Shown one piece after another: positions 53,204 through 64,000 of a stretch of DNA of 64,000 bases. Position numbers and translations under genes: made by a program. This DNA comes from Anoplopoma fimbria. Its lineage: Eukaryota > Chordata > Actinopteri > Perciformes > Anoplopomatidae. The stretch lies in contig NC_072457.1 of NCBI RefSeq assembly GCF_027596085.1, positions 30,370,398 through 30,434,397 on the forward strand, read 5' to 3'. Below the pieces are notes generated by a model, which was given only the letters and a program-made list of their open reading frames with translations, ran no database searches and had not been told where the DNA came from. Numbering within the stretch: position 1 is the stretch's first letter; the number at the start of each line of letters is the position of its first letter.

Positions 53204-54359
53204 CTGGGGGAGCAGAAACGGAACAAACATTATCCTCACATAACTCATAGATGCTTGAATCAAGAGCAGTGGATTCATTCTTTTGACACCACATTAAATC
53301 TTTATTCATTCGACAAACTAGACTGAGCACACATGCTTGTATTCAGTAAACTACACTCTGCTGCTGCTGGCAACCGAAGCTCCAGTGGAGCACAGAAGGT
53401 TAAGTGTATTGCCCGAGAGACACTCAACAGTAGTCACTGAAAGAGGAGTTATTCTCTTCCCTTCTACATTTTCCCAATCTGGTCCAGAGACTCCATTATA
53501 TTCAATACTCTTCTCAAGGTACCTAACCTGCAGTCTCAAAAGTTTGTCACTGCGAAGGTCAAGCTGTTGCAAGCAGGAATCTGTGTGATTGTCTGAATGT
53601 TACACAAAAAGGTAATGACCAACGATACAGACGACCACTGGGGCAGTCATTTGGAGGAAATAAAATTGGAGCAACCATTGATCTAAGGGTCATACACAGG
53701 TTTAACTAGGAAACACACAGGTCCTCTGCTAGCATTACTACATTGTCAGTGGCAGCACCTCAGAAACACTTTTCTTTGTTCATCATAGCAGACGTCAGCC
53801 TTTGTGACACCTCGTCGCCCAACCTGCAACTCAAGTAAGTGTTGAAACTGACACAATGAGCTGACCACAAATTTTTCAAAAGCAAAGACGGACTTCTCAG
53901 TGGCCTAAATTCTCCTGCTAAAGGTTACATTTGAACACCCCACAAACACAACATCTGATAGCTAGTTGATCATGGAAATAGATACCTTCTTGCGAAAGAG
54001 AATAAGATATAGGTGAAAAAAAGAAACTGCAGTTAAAATCGCTGAATGATTAGCTAACCTAACCCTAAGGCTTTAATCAGGCTAAATTAACTATTGCGTG
54101 AAAACAAATTCCCGTCATTCATATCAACAAGGCCAGTCAGGCGACAGTGCAAAGGTGTCCAAACTCCAGAATTAGACAAAAACTGTAATGGATTAGAATC
54201 ACAGATTCCACCTTGAAATACACCTTAAGCCTATTTCTTATTATAATGAAAACATTGGCAAAATGGTCTGTCAAAATGTCAACAAAGTCTAACGCAACCA
54301 TGGCAGTAATGTCTACACAAATGTCAAAGGCTATCAAGTCAATGTTTTATTGTAATTTT

Positions 54360-54445
54360 AAATTCAGTTTAGTCTGGACTAAAATAGTGGACAGGCCGAT
54401 GGACAAACATAGCCATCCCTAAAGCCACACTGCTAACTTGGCTTA
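54360..54445 (+). repeat. dispersed teleost repeat, copy C (3' part)
   Basis: Contains agtctggactaaaatagtgg, gccatccctaaagccacact and gctaacttggcttaaaagtc, in the same order as the 3' parts of copies A and B. Confidence 0.55.
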
Positions 54446-56357
54446 AAAGTCAAAATGATACATTCCCTGTCCATAGATCAAAGTTTAATAATCTTCATAC
54501 TCAGGTTCAGAAATGACAACAACTGTTCACACAGTTTGTACACGTACAACACTGCCATGTAGGTTTATGTAACAGTGCCAAGTGACCTTTCACAGGTGGT
54601 GTTAGATACTCTCTCTGTGTGTAATGAAGACCTATGGAGCACACATATGTACACAGTGGGTTACGTGACATCCCATCATCCCATGGCTGAGCAAGGCGAG
54701 GAGGGTTTGTTGTTGCGAAGGTAATTAAGGTGCCCTCTGCTTTCCCACCGACATGGAAAAAGGTCAGCGCGGTAGTGGGACTCGGCAGGACAAGACAAGA
54801 CATGCATCCTCAAAAACACACACACACATCATAACGCTTCATTCTTCGTTTTCACCTGACCTCCTCATCCCTCACCTTTTTCCCATCTGCATCGTGTACC
54901 TCATGAACCCATTACAATGAAGGGGTACTGCACAAGTTTTCTGCTTGGGTACACAGCTATATGCGGATGACCCTTACCTTGTTATTGTGAAAAATGAAAC
55001 TATGGTGACCATTCCATCACATACCTAATAGTGTTTACAGTAGCGTGATATTCCAGAACAACCGCCATGCTAGCAGCTCTGTGAGGCTCCTCTTAGGCAG
55101 AGCAGTGCTTTGATCTAACCGCTTATGGACAGCCAATTTGGAATTTTCAAGGAATCTTATTAATTTCCACTAGCAGTACGTGTTTTAACAAATGCCTGAG
55201 AATTATAGCTTATGCATTTGAAGCCAAGCAGATAAGCCAAAGATGTTTGGATCAAAATAGTACTAGCAAGTGAACTTGATTCCCAAAGATGGAATTTATT
55301 GTTGAAATGGAATAAAGAAACCAATGAAGGCCAACGCAAGACTGACATAAGCTCTGTGAGTTTACACAAGATTAAGTGATTTCAAGGTCTGTTCTAATTA
55401 ATAAAATAAGTCAGTAAATACCACAATTGTCATTTTTAAAGCGGTAATATGTCTTTAAAAAGGTGGTTTCTTACAAATGGCTAATTAACTAAACTTCATT
55501 ACAACGACGAGTCCTTTGTACTTGTGCTCATGGGACTGCGGTGTAGTTCGTTTATAAACATTAAGTACGCTTTTTACTTCTGGAGATTGTATTTACACTT
55601 TTCATAAAAGATTTACAAAAATCATGAAAGTGGTGTTCATTTGTGATTGTCTTGCTGAACAAAACTCGTAAGTAATCACATCCATTTGTTTGTCGGAGAG
55701 CTTATTCTAATCAATTATAATCCAGTGAGATCGTAACTCCCGGGTTTGCCTAAAAAAATAAAGTAATCGATGCAGCACTCTACATAGCAATATAAGTAAT
55801 TTAACCCTCACATGAAGGAAAAGCCAGAGGAGGCCTCAGATACACATTTGACTGTTGCCAACTTGATGATCTGTAATGCTATCTTTAAATCCAATAACAG
55901 CTAAAGTGTTGTTTAATGAACACCAGAAAGCGGCTAAAAGTCAACAATGGCCTCACCAGTCACCACATCTGAAACTCAGTAAGGCTTCATGGGACAAACT
56001 ATAAAGATGTTTACAGGACCTCAGTGACAAAAAATTCAATGAAGACTCAAGGTTTTGGATGGCAAAGGGAGGCCCGACTGCCGTTTTATATAAAATAAAG
56101 AAAGGCGAGATGTATCTTCCAATAACTAGTCCATGTAAGCTCAAAGCAGAAGCGTGAGCTCCTTACACAATACAGAAATGTATCAGTCATTCGAGTAAAT
56201 ACGCAATGCGCATGAAAGTGTGCCTGGTCTCCATTAGTCTGCCAAATATCTATACCAATATCCTGGGAAAACCAAGACCCAGACTCAAGTGGGAAAAATG
56301 TACCACGGCAGGTTTGCCCTTTAAAATTAAACCAAAGACCAAAGATGAGACGTTACT

Positions 56358-56481
56358 GTTGTGGCAGGTAAAATGTCAAAGAAAACGGTTGACTCTCTAG
56401 AGGACATGGTAAGCTATTACACAAAAGACCAGGGACAAGATGTTTCAGTTGTGGCAGGTAAAATGTCAAAGAAAGCTGTTT
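56358..56481 (+). repeat. 90-bp tandem duplication (in frame)
   Basis: The segment gttgtggcaggtaaaatgtc followed by aaagaaa occurs at 56358 and again at 56448, exactly 90 bp later. The text before each copy is also related. A plus-strand frame through it reads MSKKTVDSLEDMVSYYTKDQ and then VAGKMSKKAV. I do not recognise a protein family and there is no splice context for a plus-strand exon. Confidence 0.75.
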
Positions 56482-58300
56482 GTCAGGTTTTTTGGTTTTT
56501 TTCATGTGTATTTTTTACTCAAAATAAACAAAAGCTAGAGAAATGAGTGCTTCACTAGTAGCAGTCAAACTTGTGACCTGAGAGACTTATGGCACCAAAG
56601 AGGTTTTATGTTGGCATTGAGCATGTTTACAATTAAGTGGCTCATATGGCGGGACAATTAACATCCTAATATAATCAGCCCTGATGAAATTATTTGTTTC
56701 CGTCCAAGATCCAACACAAGCAATTTAGAATCCATTTGATATTAATTTGCATGAGAATAATACAGATGGATGAGGGAAAGTGTTTTGCTATTCCAGCTTT
56801 TCATCGTGGTGCAACGCGGCATTCGAGTGTGACGACACACAGATGTGGTCCACATTATTCTCGTTGATTTATCTGCTTGTTTATTCCACATATTACCTTA
56901 TACACAAAGGAAATACAAACAGTGAAAACAAAAACAAGCAGTTAATTTATCAACCAGGTTTGGAAAAAGCTGGTTGGCTAAGAGGTGGTAAATAACAACG
57001 TGCATGGCTTACAGCAATCAATTGGTTCCCACCCTCGGGGGAAACCGGCCCACGTGACGGTTCAGCCTGGCCCAATAACTCTAAGACACACCACACAATT
57101 TTAATCATGAAGCTAAATCATAAAATTACTGAAATTGAGTGTTTTTTTTCCAGTCAAAGTTGACATTGATGTACGTGAATTATGTTTTTAAGTCATAGCG
57201 TCCCCTGCTAAGAAATGTCAGGATTTGCGAGCTGAGATCTTTGTGCATCGCAGACGATGGAGGTAAAATTATGAGACAACTGCTACAAAAGTTGGCAAAA
57301 CTACCCATGGATTGTATTTTTGTCACAGAGATCCTACTGCTGTAGTCTAAAAGACTATGCACGTAATGACGTGTTTATTTTGTAATATTTTTTACATCAA
57401 GTCTGTTTGGTTTTAAACCTTACTTTATGGACCTTCAATGCATATTTACTTTAGGCATGCTGAGAGTTCTTCTTGTTTGGTTTATTTTGGTAATGGACAC
57501 ATGGTTATTTGGACACACCCAAAACAGTGAGTCCTGCACAGTAGGTTGAAAAAGATAAAACTCCAGCATTTAATGTGATTTTCTTAATAGGATGCTGTTC
57601 GGAGTGTTTTTCAATATAATACATGCTGAAAATAAGTGCACAGTATGTTTTCTATGATTTAATCTAGTGATATAATTAGAGGTTATGAACGAATATGAGT
57701 TTTTTTGGCACCCAGTAGCAATCTGGGTTCCCTATGTGGCACCCCAGGAAAAATAATTACAAATCCTGCCTTAGACCTTGTTCATATGGCTGTGTGCAGT
57801 TCCCATTAAGGTCTAATACACATTAATGAACGCAGGCGGCACTGGACTTGTGAGAAAAGCAGGCCGACAAAGAAACTAAATCTCATATTCTCAAGGTCAT
57901 GGAACTGACTGTTTCTGGGGCTTTCAACCAGTCTTCATCAGCGGATGAATTCATTAACATGTGACCCATGTATGACCTCCAATACAAATGAGTGAAAACC
58001 CATCCGCCGTTGACAACCATGAGATGCAGTTGAAAACCAAAAGTTAGTAGGTGGAACTTCAGTAACTTTTTCGGGTTTTTTTAATAAAATGTTATTTCCA
58101 AGGTCAAGAATAAACTTTCTTGCTCAAATTAGACTTGAATTCAGGTTGTTCTTACTGCAGGATCAAGTAGTGAGCAGCACACATCTCAGTGCTCCCCTTT
58201 TAACACACAGTTTAGATGTCCTTTTTTCCTCTGCCTACTTTAGGAACCCTCTGAACTGTTTGACTGACAGCTTTCAATTAATCAAATGCTCTTACAAAAA

Positions 58301-58378
58301 CTGAAAATAATGATTGGACGGGCTACCTGCCCAATCATTCCTTTCAGCCTGAAAATAATGATTGGACGGGCTACCTGC
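58301..58378. repeat. 30-bp direct repeat, period 48, with internal palindrome
   Basis: A 30-bp block beginning ctgaaaataatgattggacg occurs at 58301-58330 and 58349-58378. The spacer starts ccaatcatt, the reverse complement of aatgattgg within the block, so the first copy can also form a hairpin. Confidence 0.9.
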
Positions 58379-60508
58379 ATGTCTACCTAACTATCCACCT
58401 ACCTACCCGTCTGTCTGTACATATTCTGCTTATGCTCTCACTGCGTGTCACATGAGTTGTCCACAAGCGGCAAGCTTGACAGCTGTGTGTCCTAACAGCA
58501 GCCATGTTTGTTGTTTACGTTCATTTTAATACAGCTATATTCATAATGATATCTTGTAAAAAGTGGCTTTGGAGGGATGCTTGGAAGGATGGGGTGTCAG
58601 TGTTGCTTGCTTGGCGACTTTCTCGCTAGATTTAGTGATTTTTGGAGCTAGTGTTGTTAGTTACTTTCATTGGAAAAGGTTTGGCTGGGTTTTTCGGTTA
58701 GATAATTTTGAAAAACCCAAAGGGTACTCCTGCTCGTTCCTCAAGACTGCAAACCCTAACTTTAACTGAACAGTACAAAGTCTACTTGTGAGAGCTTTAA
58801 TTTCAGTTCTACTGTATATTCTCTACCCTTTTATACAAGGTCAGAAAGCAATTTAGAGGAAAAAAATAGTGCCGTAATTGATTAGTGGATTGACAAAATT
58901 GAATACTTTGAAACTTGATTATTTTTCACTGTTCTAAACAAAGAAAAATATAGTTGATGGATTAATCAGCAATACAATCATCATCTGCAGCCCTAGAAAA
59001 AAGCACACAGAGACAGTATGACTGTAAATATAAAGAAAGAGGAATGTTTAAAACAGTGATAAGTAGAGTGAAAGCTAAGCGGGGTTCCCACTGTGAACAA
59101 ATACCTAGAGACCATTTTATCAAATGTGCATTCTCAGTTTGTTAATTTAACTGTTAGGATGAATCTGTGAGGAAAGCCTTAACAAAATCAGATTTTAAAG
59201 GCAAGTATGCTAGACCTCATGAAATAATTAATTAATCTCTGTGAGTAGAAAAAGGAAGAGGAGATTAAAAGAGCCATGAGACATGCATTTGCTGTATATG
59301 TGAGTGAATGCATGTCCTCCTGTTTGGGCCTGTGCATATAAATGGTCGCCTTCCTCCTCTCATTAATAACTGCACGGGACTCTCCAGCCTTTTCCCTCTA
59401 CGCTCTTTTATGACTCCCATAATGCCCCCAGCACCGCTTGCTGCATCGATCAATGGCCCCTGATTATTCCATTTGTTAGGCCCACAATAAATGAAGGTTA
59501 TAAAAAAATGGTGGAGAGCATCGATCTCCTCCAGGCGTGCCATAGGTAGCTGGCAGCAACAAGTCAGATATTGGACGCTTCGGCTGAAAGGCAAGAAAGA
59601 CTGCTCATGAAAGTTCCCACGAGGAGCCCTATACAGCAGACACACTGCATACGACTATGTTCCGTCTGGCTGGACATGAGGTTTAACCTTTATTTATACA
59701 GGGAGGGAAGACTACTTTTAAGGCACCACCCTAATTAACCACATTAAAATACATCTGCAAAATCTTTGCAAATGAGGAAAACTTTCACTGTGATGCCCCG
59801 TCAGAGATACCCTTAAACGATTCAATTAAATTAGGTGTTAGGTATCTGATATGCGCCCCCAAAAAAAAAAAATTGTTGGAGGGGCAAGTAAAAGTTGCCT
59901 TCGGACAATTCGATTTCTTGCTAAAAAGTGATTAAAAAATATTAAAGTTGAAACCTGCATTTCCCCTCTGCTTGAGACAACTTTTCTCTATGAAGCTAAA
60001 AACAATGCTTGGTGGTGGAAAAATGAAGTGATGCATTAATAGTGACAAACTTATGTGCCAGTTCTCTTCCTCTTAGCCATGATGAAATGAACGGCCTCAA
60101 CTAGGACAATGTACACAGTCTATACTGACAACTTTTGATCAGAGATGCTCACAAGTCTTTTTCTGCAGGTCCAAGTCAAGACTAAAGTCTTTAAAGTAGA
60201 GTCTGAGTCAAGTCTCAACTCTTTCATGGTTGTAATAAACCTTCTACAATCTGCTGCATGTCATCCATTCTGCTTGGAACACTGCACAGCTATATCAAAG
60301 GAATTCAAAGTATATGCTGTATTATCATAAATCATTTATCTTTAGAATACACTATCAGTATAAGTTATGTTATCATGCGGGAATTTACAACTTTGACACA
60401 ATACCTCTAACTCTTTAGCCCAGGAATATGCATGAATATTAATAGTTTGTAAAAGTGTAATTTAACGATGCAAAGGGACGCGCAACTGAAGTAAGAAAAG
60501 TAAAAGAA

Positions 60509-60756
60509 GGAGCGACTGTGGCTTAGTGGTAGAGCGGGTCCCCAGCAATCCCCAGCACGGTAGTGGGCGAGACACTTAACACCCAAAAACTGCTCCCGCA
60601 GGCTACGCCATTGGTGTGTTAATGAATGTTAGTTAGTCCTGATGGGCTAGTGGCACCTTGCAAGGTAACCCCCATAACCAGTGTGTGAATGGGTGAATGA
60701 AAGGTGGTTCTAAAGCGCTTTGCATGGTTGGAAGAGAAGCGCATTTACCATTTACC
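60509..60756 (+). mobile_element. tRNA-derived SINE, near full length
   Basis: The head has an RNA polymerase III box A-like tggcttagtgg at 60519-60529 followed by tagagcgggtc. The body has gcgagacacttaacacccaa, aaaactgctcccgcaggcta and gtgtgtgaatgggtgaatg. The tail has ctaaagcgctttgcatgg and ends catttaccatttaccc. This order matches a teleost SINE family from memory. Box B is degenerate and shorter than expected. No clear target-site duplication was found. Confidence 0.72.
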
Positions 60757-61988
60757 CAGTTCAGTGGGGAAAAACAGTGTTTGGAGCCGGCACATTTACA
60801 AATCTAACTTGATGAATAAAGGGTTTATTTCGACCAAATTGTTGAAAAAGTGGAAAGAAAATATTTTGGTTTATTTTCTGTCCAGTAAGAATGAAGTGTG
60901 TTTTTACGTTGCTTGAACACATCTCCCAGATGAAACTACGGGAGTGCGGCGTCGCGCACTCACTCAAACACACGCACACACATTGTGCCGACGGAAAAGA
61001 GACAACCTAAGCATGCTACACACTTTTTACTGGCACATGGTAGTAACGTTACTACCTGGCCACAGGGGTAAAATATATTTCGGTCGATTAATGGTCTGCC
61101 TATTGGTCGACCTCTTGTAATTATTTCTAGTACTTTGCAAATACATTTTGTTTTCACGCCTCTGTGGCTGAAAGTCTATATGCTGCATGATGAACTGTGT
61201 ACATTAATTGAATTCAACTAATGATGCAGACGATAAAGCAACAGAGACCACCTGTCTCATTTCCACATTATTACAATGGGCTTGGATATTGATTTCATTT
61301 TTCCTCAGTGGAGAAACCAGGCAAGCAACGCAGGAGAAAAGGTAAGTAAAAGGTCATCTGGGAACCATCGCAAGACAGTGGCTCAAATTGCCTCCAAAAA
61401 TCAAGTATGATTGCCCACCTGATGATAAATAATAACTCAACTAATAATCAATACTTAAACAGAGTTAAAATCCCAGTCCTCCTAAAGATAAAAGACCAAA
61501 ACTAAACTGCCTTGAGCCATTTGTATGAAAAAAAGAATAAAAGCCTGAAAGAAATTTCACATAAATAACAAATGACATGATATGTACAATTTTTAAATAT
61601 CAGGGAAGAACATGTTTGTACAAACATTTCAACATTTCGCTGTAAGTGTGTCAACAACAATGTTCTGTTTCTGTGTTAATTACAACACTGCTGTCGGCAC
61701 CAGGGAAGATAAAGGCAACAACTAGGCCACAGAAATACTAAGATAACGACATTTTGAATCATTGTTAAAGAAAACCCTTGTTGTGTGTCTGATAGTGAGA
61801 AAGAAGGAATACAACACCCCAATGCCAAAAGGAATGTATATAAACACAATGGTGTCCTAGTTTTGAGTCTTTGACATGGGACATTGAGAAACTTAGTTTT
61901 TCATTTTTCTATATATATGAGTTTCTTTTTTTCTTTTGTTTGTCAGAGCATTATTGATTGCTGTTGTGGTGTAATGAGAATTTGAACA

Positions 61989-63032
61989 TCCATCCATCTC
62001 CTTCCGCTTATCCGGGGCCGGGTCGCGGGGGCAGCAAGCTAAGGAGGGTCCTCCAGACGTCCTTCTCCCCAGCAACACTTTCCAGCTCCTCCTGGGGAAC
62101 CCCGAGGCGTTCCCAGGTCAGACGACATATATAATCTCTCCAGCGTGTTCTGGGTCTACCCCGGGGCCTCTTACCAGTTGGACGTGCCTGGAAAACCTCT
62201 AAAGGGAGGCGTCCAGGAGGCATCCTGATCAGATGCCCGAGCCACCTCAGCTGGCCCCTTTCGACGCAAAGGAGCAGCGGCTCTACTCCGAGCTCCCTCC
62301 GGATGTCTGAGCTCCTCACCCTATCTCTAAGGCTGAGCCCAGCCACCCTACGAAGGAAGCTCATTTCGGCCGCTTGTATTCGCGATCTCATTCTTTCGGT
62401 CACTACCCAAAGCTCATGACCATAGGTGAGGGTTGGAACGTAGATGGACTGGTAAATCGAGAGCTTTGCCTTACGGATCAGCTCCTTCTTCACCAAAACG
62501 GTCCGGTACAACGCCCGCATCACTGCTGACGCTGCACCGAACCGCCTGTCCATCTCCCGCTCCATTTTACCCTCACTCGTGAATAAGATCCCGAGATACT
62601 TGAACTCCCTCGCTTGGGGCAGTGACTCACTCCCAACCCAGAGGGTGCAATCCACCGTTTTCCGGAAGAGAACCATGGCCTCAGACTTGGAGGTACTGAC
62701 TCTCATCCCGACCGCCTCACACTCGGCTGTGAACCGCTGATTCACCAAACCTCAATGAATCGGACGATACAAGGTTGTGGCACCTCGCCCGGAATAGGGA
62801 AACCGGGGCACCCTCCTGGAGCCAGACCCAGTAGGGGAGCTCGCCGGCGAGCGTCTGGTGGCCGGGCCTTGGCACATGGGGCCCAGCCGGGCCCAGCCCG
62901 AAAAAGCTACATCGTGCCGCCACCCTGTGGGCCCACCACCCGCAGGGATAGGCATTGGGGTCGGGTGCAATGTGAGCTGGGCGGCAGGCTGGGGCGGAGA
63001 CCTGGGCGTGCTGACCCCCGGCATCACAGACT
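61989..63032 (-). mobile_element. Rex3-like (RTE clade) composite retroposon, 1.04 kb, with 12-bp target duplication
   Basis: The insertion is flanked by perfect direct repeats agaatttgaaca at 61977-61988 and 63033-63044. On the minus strand it has a GC-rich 5' segment (about 63032-62750), the C-terminal part of a LINE reverse transcriptase (62748-62008), and a 3' end reading ccccggataagcgg then ggatggatg. The GC content stands out sharply from the AT-rich intron. The single target-site duplication shows that the GC-rich head and the LINE tail were inserted together. Because transcription of the element and of rptor share the minus strand, it is in sense orientation. Confidence 0.88.
62008..62748 (-). 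pseudogene. Rex3/RTE reverse transcriptase, C-terminal part
   Basis: This 246-codon open frame contains STSKSEAMVLFRKT, FKYLGILFTSEG, YVPTLTYGHELWV and RGRPRTRWRDYI, the thumb and C-terminal motifs found in fish Rex3-type RTE reverse transcriptases, and ends PPRPGPG at the TAA within ggataagcgg. The endonuclease and the catalytic FADD palm motif are absent, so it cannot encode active enzyme. The ATG at its start is fortuitous; RT-like sequence begins around RFTAECEAVGM. The frame is free of stops over 740 bp, which suggests a young insertion. Assignment to Rex3 rather than another RTE lineage is from memory. Confidence 0.85.
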
Positions 63033-63970
63033 AGAATTTGAACAAATATACAAAATATTTTTGAAGACGATTACCAACCCTAGCTTTAATAATTTTATTG
63101 TTAATTAAAAAATATACACTTTGTGCAACTGACGACAAGATAAAGCAGCACAGGGCTGTTTTTCATATTCAAACTTTTGACTTTGTAGCAACCTACAATG
63201 TCAGTTGATGTTTTCTAGGCTTTCGGGCTAAAAACAAGTGGAACACCTGTGGATCGATAATGGTCAGCCTGTGCTGCAATCATCTTATCTCATCAGGTCG
63301 AGGTTCATGTTGGTTTTCTAGCAACATAGAGGTGTCTTGTTCTATGTTCACCGAGACTGAGAACGAAAATATGCCTTAAACAACAAAATACGTCAAATTG
63401 GTTGGAAAAATGTGTGTTTTCTTTTGTTTTGTGAAGGGAACCAAATCAAAGCCGTGTTAAAATCAATGCAAACCTAATCCTACTCATTCACTCCCTGCCA
63501 AGCTGACTGCTTTAATTCCACACTGCAGCCTTTATTGAGCTGTCAACGTGTTAATTAGATCCACACCTCTGATCTTAATTCCTTTTACTGCACGTAACAT
63601 CGCTGTCAGAATTAATACTTCATGCCCTCTTGATAGCCGTCTAATCAACAGTTAGGTAGCTTTTTATTCCTTAAAGGAGCCACTTGTCATCTGAAGTAAG
63701 TCCTGACCTCGAGTCTCATGTACAACACTGATAGCTATTCATACAGTATATCTAAAAATTGTTATCATTTTTCAACTTGGCAGCAAAGGTACACACTATC
63801 ATGCTGCAAACAGAGAGGGACGAACAAACAGCAGTGAGCAGTTGTAACAACACATACACAAAACTGAATAGCTGTCATTGGTCCAACAGGGGAATAAACA
63901 CACCATTTTGTCCAATGGGCCTTGTAATTGTACAGCCTCTCTCCTCCCATCTTCATCCAGAGACAACACT

Positions 63971-64000
63971 GAGTGTGTGAGTGTGTGTGTGTGTGTGTGT
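63971..64000. repeat. (GT)n microsatellite, runs off the window
   Basis: A GT array starts around 63971 with one interruption and is pure from 63981 to the last base, so its length is unknown. Confidence 0.9.

Larger units (their letters stand above)
53204..64000 (-). other. rptor: rptor intron 1 (part, more than 10.8 kb)
   Basis: Sequence upstream of exon 2. The expected N-terminal raptor exon was not found, so the intron probably runs past the window. It contains a dispersed repeat, two local duplications, a tRNA-SINE, a Rex3-like composite and a TG array at the very end. Between about 54450-56200 and 56550-58290 nothing was recognised. Confidence 0.75.

Noticed and set aside
53380..53430. 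Possible SINE-like fragment near aggttaagtgtattgcccga
   Set aside because: The match is short and degraded; not enough to call an element.
59265..59645. 126-codon minus-strand open frame in intron 1
   Set aside because: No similarity to the missing raptor N terminus or to any family I know; probably chance.
62755..63108. 117-codon plus-strand frame rich in Arg and Gly
   Set aside because: Antisense shadow of the GC-rich head of the Rex3-like composite.
53204..64000. Search for the raptor N-terminal coding exon
   Set aside because: No minus-strand segment matching the expected acidic N terminus was found; the exon is probably beyond the window.

Overview
This window is vertebrate nuclear DNA, most likely from a teleost fish. 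It is AT-rich, almost entirely intronic, full of long (TG/CA)n microsatellites, and carries fish-type mobile elements: a Tc1/Sleeping Beauty-like IR/DR transposon, a Rex3-type (RTE clade) LINE 3' end, tRNA-derived SINE copies, MITEs, and short dispersed repeats I recall from teleost genomes. There are no bacterial features, CRISPR arrays, operons or RNA genes.

The only host gene I can support is rptor (raptor, the substrate-binding scaffold of mTORC1), on the minus strand. Six consecutive coding exons can be placed to the base by homology, splice consensus and codon phase: 53101-53203, 51010-51092, 22600-22758, 21271-21417, 12808-12983 and 660-719. They join without a break into 728 nt (242 codons plus 2 nt), about residues 55-297 of the human protein. 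This is most of the raptor N-terminal conserved (caspase-like) domain, including the His-Gly and Asp-Cys motifs. The exon for the extreme N terminus is presumably beyond 64000, and all exons for the HEAT repeats and WD40 propeller lie below position 1. I number the exons 2-7, assuming one upstream N-terminal exon.

Layout from high to low coordinate (the direction of transcription): intron 1 (53204 to beyond 64000) holds a Rex3-like composite with a 12-bp target-site duplication and a tRNA-SINE. Intron 2 (51093-53100) is short and has one dispersed repeat. Intron 3 (22759-51009, about 28 kb) holds five long CA arrays, a pogo-like MITE with a broken DNA-binding-domain remnant, a (TAA)n array, a twin hairpin and a 29-bp minisatellite. 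Intron 4 (21418-22599) holds a fold-back MITE. Intron 5 (12984-21270) holds the dead Tc1-like transposon, a second SINE copy, a hAT-like MITE, a CA array near the exon 5 donor, and a pair of complementary CA/GT arrays. Intron 6 (720-12807) holds a CA array, another MITE and LINE/SINE fragments.

I found no previously undescribed biological system. The best leads are architectural: nine of ten CA/TG arrays are oriented so that rptor pre-mRNA carries CA rather than GU; one inverted array pair could form a long intronic RNA duplex; a GC-rich segment and a Rex3 tail share one target-site duplication; and two perfect hairpins abut in intron 3. Statements about repeat families rest on recall and were not checked against a database.
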